In this document: in pieces, positions 1 to 10,258 of the stretch | Layout: every line of letters starts with the position of its first letter | Numbering within the stretch: position 1 is the first letter of the stretch | NCBI RefSeq assembly: GCF_050003625.1 | Contig: NC_134399.1 | Span: forward strand, 222,760,975 to 222,824,974 | Direction of reading: 5' to 3' | Source: Haematobia irritans | Taxonomy: Eukaryota > Arthropoda > Insecta > Diptera > Muscidae | DNA length: 64,000 nt | Program-made: the position numbers and the translations under genes | Notes under the pieces: model-generated | Database searches by the model: none | What the model saw: only the letters and a program-made list of their open reading frames with translations | What the model was told of the DNA's origin: nothing

Positions 1-535
1 TGGGGATCGATTTATATGGGGCCTATATATAATTATGGACCGATATAGACCAATTTTGGCATGGTTGTTAGAGACAATATACTAATGGCATTTGCTCCTC
101 TAAGAGGTTCCGGAGGTCAAATCTGGGGATCGGTTTATATGGGGGCTATATATAATTATGGACCGATGTGGACCAATTATTGCATGGTTGTTAGATACCA
201 TATACTAACACCATGTACCAAATTTCAGCCGGATCGGAAGGAATTTGGTTCTCTTAGAGGCTCCGCAAGCCAAATCGGGGGATCAGTTTATATGGGGACT
301 ATATGTAATTATGGACCGATATGGACCAATTTTTGCATGGTTGTTAGAGACCACATACTTACACCATGTACCAAATTTCAGCCAGATCGGATGGAATTTG
401 CTTCTCTTAGAGCAATCGCAAGCCAAATTTGGGGATCCGTTTATATGGGGCTATACGTAAAAGTGGACCGATATGGACCAATTTTTGCATGATTGTTAGA
501 GACCATATACTAACATCATGTACCACATTTTTTAG
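1..535 (+). repeat. DINE-like family A, internal 153-bp repeats (partial)
   Basis: Three to four tandem copies of a 153-bp unit. Each carries the landmarks GGTTTATATGGGGGCTATA, AATTATGGACCGATATGGACC and TTTTTGCATGGTTGTTAGAG. The same unit fills complete family A elements further right, so this is the left-truncated middle of one. The unit length is a multiple of three and one frame is stop-free, which creates apparent open frames. These are repeat artefacts and not genes. The 3' terminal hairpin and microsatellite of the family are missing; the repeat stops in AT-rich DNA near 535. Confidence 0.8.
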
Positions 536-540
536 ACATA

Positions 541-1740
541 ATTAATTTTTTTCACTTGTTAAAGAAAATTTTGTAGTTTGAAAGAAAAAATTGGAGTTCA
601 AGATCATGGACCAAAAGAGAGTGAATTTCATTGAAATACGAACGCGTAACGACTAAGGCAGAATATTTGGCAATTCTGTATGGAAATCGTAACGTATGAG
701 CTCGAAAGCAAACAGAAGTCGACTGTTCGACTCCTGTAGAAGAAGTTATTCGACAATTGGTTCACAGGCATGCAAAAGTGTATTAATCTTAATGGGGAAT
801 ATATTGAAAACAATAATGCTATTTTCGATTAACAATATTGGTTTTATTCTTTAATACCGAAATATAAAAGGCAATCACTGTACCACAAACTCTTACTACA
901 GCTTAGTTCAGTTTTGAAATCATTGGTTGATTTCATATTCCATTTTTCTAAGGAATAAGGGAATAATCAAATTTCTCAAAAAGAAACCCCAATATTTGGT
1001 TCCCACTGCCCCATACGATATACATAGTCCTGTCTTCAGCTAACAATTGCTGAACTGGTTTATGATTTGATTTTAGCAAAGGATATGAGAGGGCTGACCC
1101 AAGTTAGCAGTGAGTCAAGCAAACATATCCCTGATTGAATTAAGCATTTATAGTTTGTTTACACTGCCACACCACACAAAGGAAATGAACTCAGACCGTA
1201 AATTCTTGGCCCGCATAGTTGTACGATTGGAATTGGCAATGGGTATAAGGGTTAATAATAGCTGCTTACCCCATTCTTTGACTCAAAAACTACAATCATT
1301 GAATCCTATCACTATCATCAATTAAAACCATAAACCTATTTCTACAACGTATATGGTTTTTGGGCTATAAGATTTAATTTTAAATAAAAAATGTAACTCA
1401 AAATTTTTAAATTTAATATAAGAGTCATGGGAGATACTCTAATTTAACTTCTTGTCGTAACATTGTCGTCTAAAACAATTAAAAATCACATCCACATAAA
1501 ATGTCTTTAAGCAAAAAATAAAAAAATATCCTGGCTTGAGTGGGCGACAATATGAGATAAATGGTAGCACAAAAATGGTTAGTATGCAAAAACAAAATTG
1601 GTCATTTGGAAAGACCAATACAATATTCACACATGGAGAAAAATTTCTATCCATCAACTGCAGACACAAAATATAAGCAAAATATTTCAAATTAAAAAGT
1701 TGATTGACAATGAAAATGTAATCAATTAAAAATTATCAGA
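541..1740. other. AT-rich stretch with no recognisable gene
   Basis: About 1.2 kb of unique-looking AT-rich DNA. Short open frames on both strands (up to 83 codons) show no recognisable motif, no plausible splice context and no compositional bias. I see no RNA gene or terminal repeats here. Confidence 0.6.
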
Positions 1741-2165
1741 CCCGCCTGCGAAGAGTTGGGTATCAGGGATTCATACTAGATGGATGACAGATGCAGCATC
1801 TTTCAGGCGGAGGTATTTGCCATTGCGAAGGCTGCGGAACTACTGTTGATGAGGCCGATATTCAGGAGCGATATCAGCTTCTTCATCGACAGTCAGGTAG
1901 CAATAAAGGCCTTAGGAAATCCGAGCATAACATCGAAGGTAGTCAGCCGCTGTCGTAGAGAGCTTAGAGCTTTCACTGAACACTGTGCTGGGTACCTCGA
2001 CATTATGGAATAATGGGTAATGAAGAGGCGGATGTGTTGGCTAAAGAAGGCGCATCGTTGCATATGTCTTCCCCCCCGCTATCTTTATATACTTACAGGA
2101 TCAACGTCAGATACGATGAATTATGGAATGCACACGCAAAGAAACAAACGTTTGGAAAACGTGTA
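1741..2165 (+). pseudogene. Non-LTR retrotransposon RNase H domain, decayed fragment
   Basis: A reading frame from 1780 encodes an RNase H-like stretch. FQAEVFAI supplies the catalytic Glu, FIDSQVAIKAL supplies a catalytic Asp (DSQ motif), and a helix follows with SKVVSRCRREL. The frame stops at 2013, but shifting one frame recovers GNEEADVLAKEGA (about 2012-2060), the third acidic motif, so there is a frameshift or small deletion near 2005. The GHSG segment expected just before it is lost. RNase H of this kind lies at the C-terminal side of ORF2 in I/R1/LOA-type LINEs. The reading continues to about 2160 and ends in AT-rich DNA in front of a DINE element. No reverse transcriptase is present. 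Clade assignment is uncertain. Confidence 0.75.
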
Positions 2166-2274
2166 CCGAAAACGTTTTTCTTTTATTAGAGTTTTTTGAA
2201 TTTCTTCGAAAAATTTAAACTTTTATTACAAAAAAAAAATCGTTTGTTACAAAATTTTTATTTTTTCAATAAAA

Positions 2275-3657
2275 AACAAGTATATACGGCCGTAAGTTCG
2301 GCCAGGCCGAATCTTATGTACCCTCCACCATGGATTGCGTAGAAACTTCTACGAAAGACTGTCATCGACAATCGAATTACTTGGGTTGTGGTATCTTAAA
2401 ACTTCTTAACATCGTTTTCTAAACTGTGAGTTAGTTCATACGTGGTATGTATTAGACAATACGTAGAGAGCCCGAATTGAAATATGGGGGTCGCTTATAT
2501 GGGGGCTATATACAATTATGAACTTGATATGGACCAATTTTTGTGTGATTGGGGATCGATTTATCTGATGGCTATATATAACTATAGACCGATATGGACC
2601 TAGTTAGGCATGGTTGTTAACGGCCATATACAAGCACAATGTACCAAATTTCAACTGACTCGTATGAAATTTGCTCCTCCAAGAGGCTCCAAAACCAAAT
2701 CTCGGGATCGGTTTATATGGGGGCTATATATGATTATGGACTGATATGGACCACTTTTGGCATATTTGTTAAATATCATACACTACCACCACGTACCAAA
2801 TTTCAACCAGATCAGATGAATTTTGCTTCTCCAAAAGGCACCGGAGGTCAAATCTGGGGATCGGTTTATATGGGGGCTATATATAATTATGGACTGATAT
2901 GAACCAATTCCTGCATTGTTGTTGGATACCATATACTAACTTCAGGTACCAAATTTCAACCTAATCGGATGAATTTTGCTCTTCCAAGAGGCTCCGGATA
3001 TAATTATGGACCGATTTCGACCAATTTTTGCATGGGTGTTTGAGACCATATATTAACACCACGTACCAAATTTCAACTGAATCAGATGAATTTAGGTCTT
3101 CCAAGAGGCTCCGAAGGTGAAATCTGGTGATCGGTTTATATGGGGCTATATATAATTATGGACCGATGTGGACCAATTTTTCCATGGTTATTAGAGACAT
3201 ATACTAACACCATGTACCAAATTTTAGCCGGATCGGATGAAATTTGCTTCTCTTGGAGGATTCGCAAGCCAAATTTGGGGGTCCATTTATATGGGGCTAT
3301 ACGTAAAAGTGGACCGATGTGGACAAATTTTTGCATGGTTGTTAGAGACCATATAATAACACCACACGCAAAAAAAATAATTCTTTCCTATACGTAAAAG
3401 TGGACCGATATGGCCCATTTGCAATACCATCCGACCTACATCAATAACAATTACTTGTGCAAAGTTTCAAGCCGATAGCTTGTTTCGTTCGGAAGTTAGC
3501 GTGATTTCAACAGACGGACGGACATGCTTAGATCGACTCAGAATTTCACCACGACCCAGACTATATATACTTTATGGGGTCTTAGAGCAACATTACGATG
3601 TGTTACAAACGGAATGACAAAGTTAATATACCCCCCATCCTATAGTGGAGGGTATAA
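2275..3657 (+). mobile_element. DINE-like family A element
   Basis: Non-autonomous element of the DINE-1/Helentron-associated type. The 5' end AACAAGTATATACGG is followed by the perfect palindrome TTCGGCCAGGCCGAA (2297-2311) and the sub-terminal TACCCTCCACCATGG (2319-2333). The body holds diverged 153-bp units (2480-3400). Next come the conserved block near 3480-3600, with a short GACGGACGGACA tract, and the 3' hairpin that ends in GTGGAGGGTATAA at 3657. No target duplication is seen, as expected for Helitron-type insertion. This copy lacks the 29-bp minisatellite that the long copies at 25-30 kb carry. DINE-1 relationship is inferred from architecture and from the shared tract around the microsatellite. 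Confidence 0.85.
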
Positions 3658-3784
3658 AAATATTTTTGAACCAACAACACAGTCCATTTCGTTTATATCA
3701 AGCACTGTTCTTTTCTGACTTTAAGTCTTTAATAAGACACAGTTTACAGTTCATAGTAAAAATTTAATATAGTAGTATGTAATG

Positions 3785-4235
3785 TTGAACATCTTTTCGG
3801 AATCTTTCGAAAATATTCTGAAATATATATAAAAAAAAAAAAAAAAAAAAAACATTTTGGAGTTCGGTCGAAGCAGGGCTCGAACCCACGACCCTTGGCA
3901 TGCAAGGCGTACGTAGCAACCACCACGGTGCCCAACTAAATGTTTGTTTCTGTTAAATAAAGTTTGTTTAATCGGCTTGTAGGCGCCGCAAGCTATGCTA
4001 TATTAATATAACTTATATGGATAGTTAGCTATTGATGACAATAACAGATACGTAGCTCAGTGGATAGTGTGCTGGCTTACAAATTGCATGGTCCGCGGTT
4101 CGATTCTCCGTCCAGGCGAAAGGTAAAATTTTAAAAATTTATAAAATCGTATAATTTCTTCTACATTGTTTGTATTACAGAAAAAGACGCTAAGAACTAA
4201 AAAAACCTCGTGGAAGTGAGAAAGATGTGAGCGAA
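3785..4235. repeat. Paired divergent tRNA-like module (SINE-like)
   Basis: Two tRNA-like segments point away from each other. On the minus strand (about 3935 to 3866) an A-box-like GTGGTTGC and a B-box GGGTTCGAGCC occur around an anticodon-like CTTGCATG. On the plus strand (about 4046-4121) the A-box is TAGCTCAGTGGATAG and the B-box is GGTTCGATTC. The two start regions are about 100 bp apart. Neither folds as a tRNA, because the 5' and 3' acceptor halves do not pair, so these are tRNA-derived repeat heads and not genes. Related copies lie at about 31960-32160, 41755-42140 and 57640-57950, there inside TA-flanked D elements. An A-rich run at 3830-3852 lies just beyond the leftward unit. Confidence 0.7.
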
Positions 4236-4379
4236 AATGCAATTAGCCAGAAAAGATTGTTTTTTGAGGTAGTCGTTATGAAATTGTTTTTAAATCCTGG
4301 AACAGAGTAAACGTTTATCACAAACAGTATATACTTTTCTTTCAAATAAACTTCCTTACAGCGAAAAGCAAATTAGAAA

Positions 4380-5340
4380 CGAACTTTGTCTAAAATTTCG
4401 TTTGGGAGGAAAGAATTATTTTTTTGCGTGCACGTTGGGCTTCTTCTGCGACCTGCGAGCAAAACAAACTGATCTGGGACGACAAGAGCCGCAAGGACTC
4501 TGATTTTCTGATGGCGACTCGCAGATACGATTTGAGAGTATTGATAGGCATCATAACAGGACACAACACCCTTGGAAAACACATGGTAGGTTAGGTTAGG
4601 TTAGGTTAGGTTATGTGGCAGCCCGATGTATCAGACTCACTTAGACTATTCAGTCCAATGTGATACCACAGTGGTGAACTTCTCTCTTATCACTGAGTGC
4701 TGCCCGAATCCATGTTAAGCTCTATGACAAGGGACCTCCTTTTTATAGCCGAGTCCGAACGGCATTCCACATTCCAGTGAAACCACTTAGAGAAGCTTTG
4801 AAACCCACAGAAATGTCACCAGCATTACTGAGGTGGGATAATCCACCGCTGAAAAACTTTTTGGTGTTCGGTCGTAGCAGGAATCGAACCCACGACCTTG
4901 TGTATGCAAGGCGGGCATGATAACCATTGCACCACGGTGGCTCCCAAAACACATGGTAAGGATTGCCTTGATGACTGACGATATTTGTGGATGGTGTGTG
5001 GACCCAGAGGCAACAGAAGACTGCTTCTATTTTCTGTGGCATTGTCCAGCGTTATCCTTTAGAAGAAACAAGATACTGGGGTCCTTTTTCTTTCAGGACG
5101 TAACGGATGTACCGACCTGCAACATGAAGGATAACATATACTTGCCTTCATCAAGGTTTCGGGATGGAAGACCTAAGAAACGTATCTTTGGAACTCTCCT
5201 GCAAACTCAAATGATTGATGAGGACGAAGAATAACAACTATGAGGAAACACAATTGATCAACATGGTCCAAGTGGGAGCCATCCTTTTTTTTTTTTTGCT
5301 ACGGGCTGGTCTCATCCTACATAACCTAACCTAAACTAAA
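4380..5340 (+). pseudogene. Non-LTR retrotransposon ORF2 C-terminus and 3' tail, split by a SINE
   Basis: Plus-strand reading before the SINE gives RARWASSATCEQ, LIWDDKSRKDSDFL and RRYDLRVLIGIITGHNTLGKHM. After the SINE, and one duplicated target, it continues with RIALMTDDICGWC, then the CCHC-type knuckle CGWC...HCPAL and LSFRRNKILG, ending at the stop codon at 5232-5234. This order (LTGH motif, CxxC, HxxxC, PAL) is typical of the region after RNase H in LINE ORF2. The 3' UTR runs through a T-rich tract to CGGGCTGGTCTCATCCTAC followed by ATAACCTAACCTAA near 5340. It is 5' truncated with no reverse transcriptase. It may belong to the same original copy as the RNase H piece at 1741-2165. Confidence 0.75.
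4589..4945 (-). mobile_element. tRNA-headed SINE with (CCTAA)n tail and 13-bp TSD
   Basis: A 357-bp SINE in minus orientation. The tRNA-like head at 4945-4868 reads GGGAGCCACCGTGGTGCAAT, then an anticodon-like CTTGCAT and the B-box GGGTTCGATTCC. The body continues to CGGGCTGCCACATAACC, and the tail is five CCTAA-type repeats (4589-4612). The identical 13-bp sequence AAAACACATGGTA lies at 4576-4588 and 4946-4958, a clean target-site duplication that proves retroposition. It interrupts the LINE fragment at 4380-5340. Transcription would be by RNA polymerase III from the internal boxes. The head does not fold into a complete tRNA. Confidence 0.93.
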
Positions 5341-5365
5341 CAGACCCGTCTTATGCTCTAACCCT

Positions 5366-5395
5366 GTTCCACGGTGTGCCGCAGGGTACAATACC
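5366..5395 (+). repeat. Orphan DINE family B 3' hairpin
   Basis: CCCTGTTCCACGGTGTGCCG followed by CAGGGTACAAT matches the terminal hairpin of family B elements (for example the end at 51634). Nothing else of the element remains. Confidence 0.6.
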
Positions 5396-5399
5396 CAAT

Positions 5400-6890
5400 T
5401 GAGTTTTGCGACCAAAATCAATTAAATTTGTAAAAAAAAAAAAACAATTGAAAAATTATTTATAATTACCGAAGAAATCAATCGTGTTTTTAAATAAATA
5501 TATTTGCTATTTGTAATAAATTCTGTGATACTATATTTGTCGTAATTGAAAACATTTCAATTAAACAATGAAATATCTGAATCAGAAAAAAATTCACTAA
5601 GGAAAGGCTCCTTAAACTATGTGTAATTTTTTTCCATGTAGATCCCTGCGGCAACAAATTCCATGAATGTGGCTTAGTTTTGTGAAGCACTATGCAAATA
5701 TGCGAGTTACGTATCCACCTCATAAGGTACGAGTGTACGGTCATGTGGTCATATCTCAATGAGCAAATTTCACAAATTTACCAACCAGTCAGCTGAAAAA
5801 TACCAGGGCCATCCAGCTTATTGCTTGACTATTTAAGCCTTTGGCATTAAAAAGAACAACAAATAAAACAATTTACATTACATGCTAGTCCATGTCTCGT
5901 TGATGTCCTTGCTGCACCATGTTGAACATAAGAATAAGTTTAAAATACAAAAATCTCTACATTTGACTTTGTGCGAAAGAAGAAAAAAAAAAATAAAATA
6001 AAACGGAGGAAAATGTCACTCGGTAAAAATTATTGCCCTCCAGTACATACCTACACATGTGTGCTAAGGATAACGGGTGGACAAACTGACAGACCACCGA
6101 CATCACCACCACCATCACCATAAGCAGAGCAACCTTAAATATCACAGCAGCCAAACGATTTACAGCTAATCCCTTATGGGCATTTTGTAGCTATTTCACA
6201 TGGCCTTCCGCACACACAAACACACATATATCCGATTGTAAAGTCCTTTACATACTGCCTCCATGGCTCCTCAATCCATTTATATTTTTTTTTCAAGGAT
6301 ATGCAAACAGGACATGGTCCTGATATGACCACTTGTGGAGTTAACGCGAGCAAGCAACACGTCAGTTTTGCTACTGGCACAAGCGACTTCAGATTCATGG
6401 AAATTTAATAGGAGTTTTTTTTTGCTGGTTGCTCTTATTTGCTTACAAACATAAAACACATTTCCTGTCGTCTAGTCACATGAACCTACAATGTGTCCGG
6501 GAAAATTTATCTTGGCTTAGTATATGGACAAAATGACCAGAGCTCAGCTGATGAAGACCATTCCTTTGACATAATGATCTGCCCGTACAGAATTTATGAA
6601 AAATCTTACGTCTATTCCATAGATAACAAAATAGGAAAAGAGCCAAGACTTATGTGAATTATGAAAATACTATACTAAAATCGAACAATATAATATTTAC
6701 GCACGAAAAAGGAAATATTTCCAATAGACACTCAAACAAATATTTTTCTTCCCTCAAATAAAGTTTTCAAGTTCATTTGTTCGAAGTCGTGGATGGATTC
6801 TTCACTCGACGGCTTCGACAGGGGCCGAGCCGAGCCAATGATGTGGCTTCTTTAAAATAAAGACTTTTTAGGGACCTATGTAGCTTTAAA
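5400..6890. other. AT-rich stretch with no recognisable gene
   Basis: No ORF here shows a recognisable domain. The longest are 89 codons at 5490-5759 and 74 codons at 6174-6398, both minus. The second reads through a run of CACACA/TGTGTG-type sequence and looks like chance. Poly-A/T runs occur at 5431-5445 and 5980-6000. No terminal repeats were found. Confidence 0.6.
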
Positions 6891-7045
6891 TCTATTCCCA
6901 CGATTAGTTCATAAAATGTTTGAGACACACTTAAAAAAAAAGTAAGATTTCATTACGCTGAGGGAAATTTCAAAAAAATAATAAAATTTAAATATTAGCA
7001 AATAATTTTTTTGCAATAAAAATAAGTTAAATTTGGCGTTACCCA

Positions 7046-8312
7046 CACTGTTAGAAAAATATGTTTTTCATATATTCCGATATAAACAAAATGTGTTTCG
7101 GGCACAATTTTAAAACACAATATATTTAAGTGCAAACATGTAATGTTCCTAAACTAACACTAAATGTTTGGGACGTCTATGTTAATATGTTAGAATATAT
7201 TATGTTTGCGGCATGAATGTTTCATAAAAATAATATGTGTGAATGTAAACATATATAAATTTACAAATTTCGACTAAACATACATATGTTGTGATATTTT
7301 ATTCAAAGCGACAGAGAGAGAGTATAGAGAAAGAAATAGAGATGGAAACCGGGAGAGTTGACGAAAGATATCAACATAACACAGCGAAAGAATCAAAAGA
7401 GAACAATTTCTGTGAAACCGCTTGTATGTTGTTTCGGAAAACTATTTTATGATAAGGCCAAAAATTTGATATGCTTAAGTCTAAATATTATTTAATTTGA
7501 ATAAAGAGAATAGACATTCGGAACCAAGAGAATAGATATTTGAAAAACAAACAGCATATGTTTTCGCCTTGAGAGCAGCATTATATGTATGTGTGGACAT
7601 GTGTTTTGTTTATCATTTTGGCATTATGGGCACAATTTTTTTCTTGGTTCGTTAAAAGAAATCAGGGGTCTTCATAAAAATTACGAAAGGGCACTATACT
7701 CTTTTTAGAGTTGTGACAATAAAATGAAATAAGGAGGAAATAGTGAAAAATTACACAGTAAAATGTATAAAAACAAAGTTTAGTTCCTCTTTATTAATAA
7801 GTAGTCTACGCGGAGTTGACGGACACCTTCAAATATAAAAGCGGGCATTAAGTTCGAGATTTGCAGCTAAAACAAATTAAAAACTTTATTTTCTTTAAAA
7901 TGAATTATTAAAGAAAAATAAAAGGCATTTTAGAGCGATGGTGTTAAATGCTAGTAAGAAACTGTTCACGCCTAAATAAATTTATGTTTATATTATAAAG
8001 TTATTTATGTATGTTTATACTCGACTCCACGTTCTTCTTTTGTTAGAGTTTTTGAATTCATTCTAAATTTTAAAGTTTTGTACCAAAAACAGTTTTTTTG
8101 TGGAAGTGAAAATTACGAGGATGTTAGGGAATGAGCACAATCGTCTTTGGGAAGCAAAGCATATAATATGTTTGGGCTCAACATGCTTCCAAACATAGAA
8201 TATGTTCACATAAAACAAACATATTAATGTTTCGGCAGTATCTAATAATATATGTGCTTCCTGCAAAATATGTTTGGAACATATGTTAGAGAAGCGATTT
8301 TTTTTGAGGGTG
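7046..8312 (-). mobile_element. TA-type non-autonomous element D1
   Basis: A 1267-bp element that begins CACTGTTAGAAAAATATG and ends GATTTTTTTTGAGGGTG. It is bounded by CA at 7044-7045 and 8313-8314, and the empty site at 12577-12590 has a single CA. Three related copies (31523, 41416, 57432) begin CACCCTCA or CACCCTAA; the two with both ends visible are flanked by TA. The arms are rich in permutations of AAACATATAATATGTTTGG. An inner AGAGAGAGTATAGAG tract and adjacent sequence match the inner part of D4. No transposase is encoded. The two-base TA/CA duplication and CAC termini suggest mobilisation by a Tc1/mariner-type enzyme (inference). Unlike the other copies it lacks the tRNA-like module. 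Confidence 0.85.
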
Positions 8313-8449
8313 CAGCAAAAAAATTTGGAAGTTCTTCCAAATGCACAACTTTAAAAGCACTTCCAAAAATGCCCTCCTAAAGATGTTCTTTATTCTAACT
8401 ACATAGGAAGTTCTCTTGAATCAATTTCAAAAATTAAAATTATTTTATT

Positions 8450-8754
8450 CATTCGTTTTGTTTCGATATTGTTGGTTTTTGTTCTTTAATCATTGTTGTT
8501 GTTTTTTTGATTTCAGCTTAAAACCATACATTCACTAAACTACAAGTGTAGCTTAACCAACAGAGGAAAAAAATGTTTGTCAAATTTATTTGGGCAAAGC
8601 CCTATAGACTGCAAGATGGTTGAATGGACGCATAGGACTTTGCCCAAATGAATTTGACAAACATTCTTTTCCTCTGTTGGTTAAGTTACTCTTGTCGTTT
8701 AATCAATGTATGGTTTTAAGCTGAAATCAAAAAAACAACAACAATGATTAAATT
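8450..8754. mobile_element. Foldback element with 9-bp TSD
   Basis: A 305-bp insertion consisting mostly of a long inverted repeat. The left arm (about 8487-8606) and right arm (about 8632-8752) are complementary over about 120 bp with roughly ten mismatches, separated by about 25 bp. Key paired blocks are CATTGTTGTTGTTTTTTTGA and ACCAACAGAGGAAAA. TATTTTATT occurs at 8441-8449 and 8755-8763 but only once in the empty copy of repeat L at 12478-12797, which identifies a 9-bp TSD. A 9-bp duplication with long terminal repeats fits a MULE-like MITE, but the class is an inference. A transcript would form a long hairpin. Confidence 0.85.
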
Positions 8755-9023
8755 TATTTTATTTTAACAAGTTTAAAATAAGAGTAAGAATTAATAAAAT
8801 GGTACAAATTATTAAAATTGTGTTAAAAACAAGTAAGTAAAGTAGAAAGTCGGGCGGGGCCAACTATATCATACCCTAAACCACCATTACAGAATTAGTA
8901 ATTATAAGCATTTGTGGGGTAACATTGATATAGGCATGAGAGATAAACCGCAGTTGCATATTTAAGAAAATTAAGGGTACATGTTTATGGGTACTTTGTA
9001 TCAATCTGACTATAGCTCATAGT

Positions 9024-9683
9024 CAATGTTGTCAGGGAAAATGTTCGGTTTACCCTACAAGGACAAAAAAAAGGTCCCTACTTTCCTATACATTCCCAAA
9101 CAGTTTTCCCTACTATATTTTTCGTTAAATTTAAAAAATTTTACAAAACAAAAAGGGTTCTAAGTAATTTATTATCTTTAAACATGAATATGTAACGTAT
9201 ATAACTTAGAATATAAATTTGTATTACGACCACGGTTGCCACAGTTGGTAGAATTCTACCCAAATTAGTAATCTTTTTTGTTAAATCTTTATAAAAACAA
9301 AATTTTGGAAAAAGTTTCTATTAACAAACTTTTGTGAGAAAATTTTCTATAGAAATAAAATTTTGAGAAAAAATTCCACAGAAATAAAATTTTGAGAAAA
9401 TTTTTTATAGAAATAATATTTTGAAAAAAAAATCTATAGGAATAATGTTCTATAGAAATAAAATGTTGACAAAATTTTCTATAGGAATAAAGTTTACCAC
9501 ACATTGTTAAAGATCAAGCCTTGCCGGCTTCTAATTTCCTCCCCTAGAGCCACCAAAATGTAAAAATTATTACAAATTGTGTTGAGTGAAAATGTCCTAC
9601 ATTGTGGCCCTACGTCTCTACAAGACGCTAAATATTAGAAAAACCCTACATATAGGGAATTTCCCCTACTTCTAGCAACACTG
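9024..9683 (+). mobile_element. hAT-like non-autonomous element F1 with short 29-bp array
   Basis: Begins CAATGTTGTCAGGGAAAATG and ends TTCTAGCAACACTG, matching the ends of the 8-bp-TSD element at 19112-27559. Inside are a CCCTACAAGGACAAAAAA block, a CACGGTTGCCACAGTTGG motif at 9231, about 200 bp of the 29-bp minisatellite in inverted orientation (9290-9500), and ACCCTACATATAGGGAATTT near the right end. I cannot see an 8-bp duplication for this copy (CTCATAGT against GCTGTGTT), so its TSD has decayed or its boundaries are slightly off. Confidence 0.7.
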
Positions 9684-10258
9684 GCTGTGTTGATATTGCA
9701 CCCACGGAGTTAGTATGCCACTAATATTGAGCCCATTATTAAAAAAGAGAAAATCGTTAAATTAATGTGGGTTATAAATAGAAATTTGTAAAAATCGAGC
9801 AATATTCTTATGTAAGAGCTACAAGTACGTATAAATACGATCGGCTAGTACATCAAAATTATAAATTTGAGTAACATTGGTTAATAAATAAGAGTACTAT
9901 GGCCAAATTTGGGAAAATCGAGCGATGCATATATATGGAAGCTATATCTAAATCTGAACCAATTTGCATAATATTTTGCTGGTTTGATTAATACCACAAA
10001 AGATTACCTTGTGCAAGATTTGAGTAAGATCAGTTAAGAAATGAGGCCTGTATGGTCAAACATAAGGTTATTAGGGACGAATTTTTCAAAATCGGGTGAT
10101 ACATATATGGGAGCTATATCTACATCTGAACCGATTTCGATGAAATTTTTCACATATAGTTAGTACTATAGAGGACTGGATCTAGCCAACTTTTAGTAAG
10201 ATCGGTTAATAAATAAGGGTTCTATGGCCAAATTTGGGAAAAATGGGCTATACATATA

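Larger units (their letters stand above)
6938..8827 (+). repeat. Repeat L, copy 1, interrupted by two insertions
   Basis: About 320 bp of the same repeat also present uninterrupted at 12478-12797. Its parts here are 6938-7045, 8313-8449 and 8755-8827. Comparing the copies gives two exact empty sites: GTTACCCAGCAAAA at 12577-12590 is split here by D1, and ATTATTTTATTTTAAC near 12710-12725 is split here by the foldback element. Repeat L abuts the start of DINE family B at 8828. It has no coding content, and its own class is unknown. Confidence 0.8.

Noticed and set aside
3864..3935. tRNA-Ala-like sequence with TGC anticodon on the minus strand
   Set aside because: The T-arm and anticodon look right but the acceptor halves do not pair, and the sequence recurs as a repeat. 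Called a tRNA-derived module.
4589..4612. Telomeric TTAGG repeat
   Set aside because: The five repeats end a SINE within its TSD, so this is a retroposon tail and not a telomere relic.
4868..4945. tRNA gene candidate
   Set aside because: It is the head of a SINE with 13-bp TSDs. No 7-bp acceptor stem can be formed.
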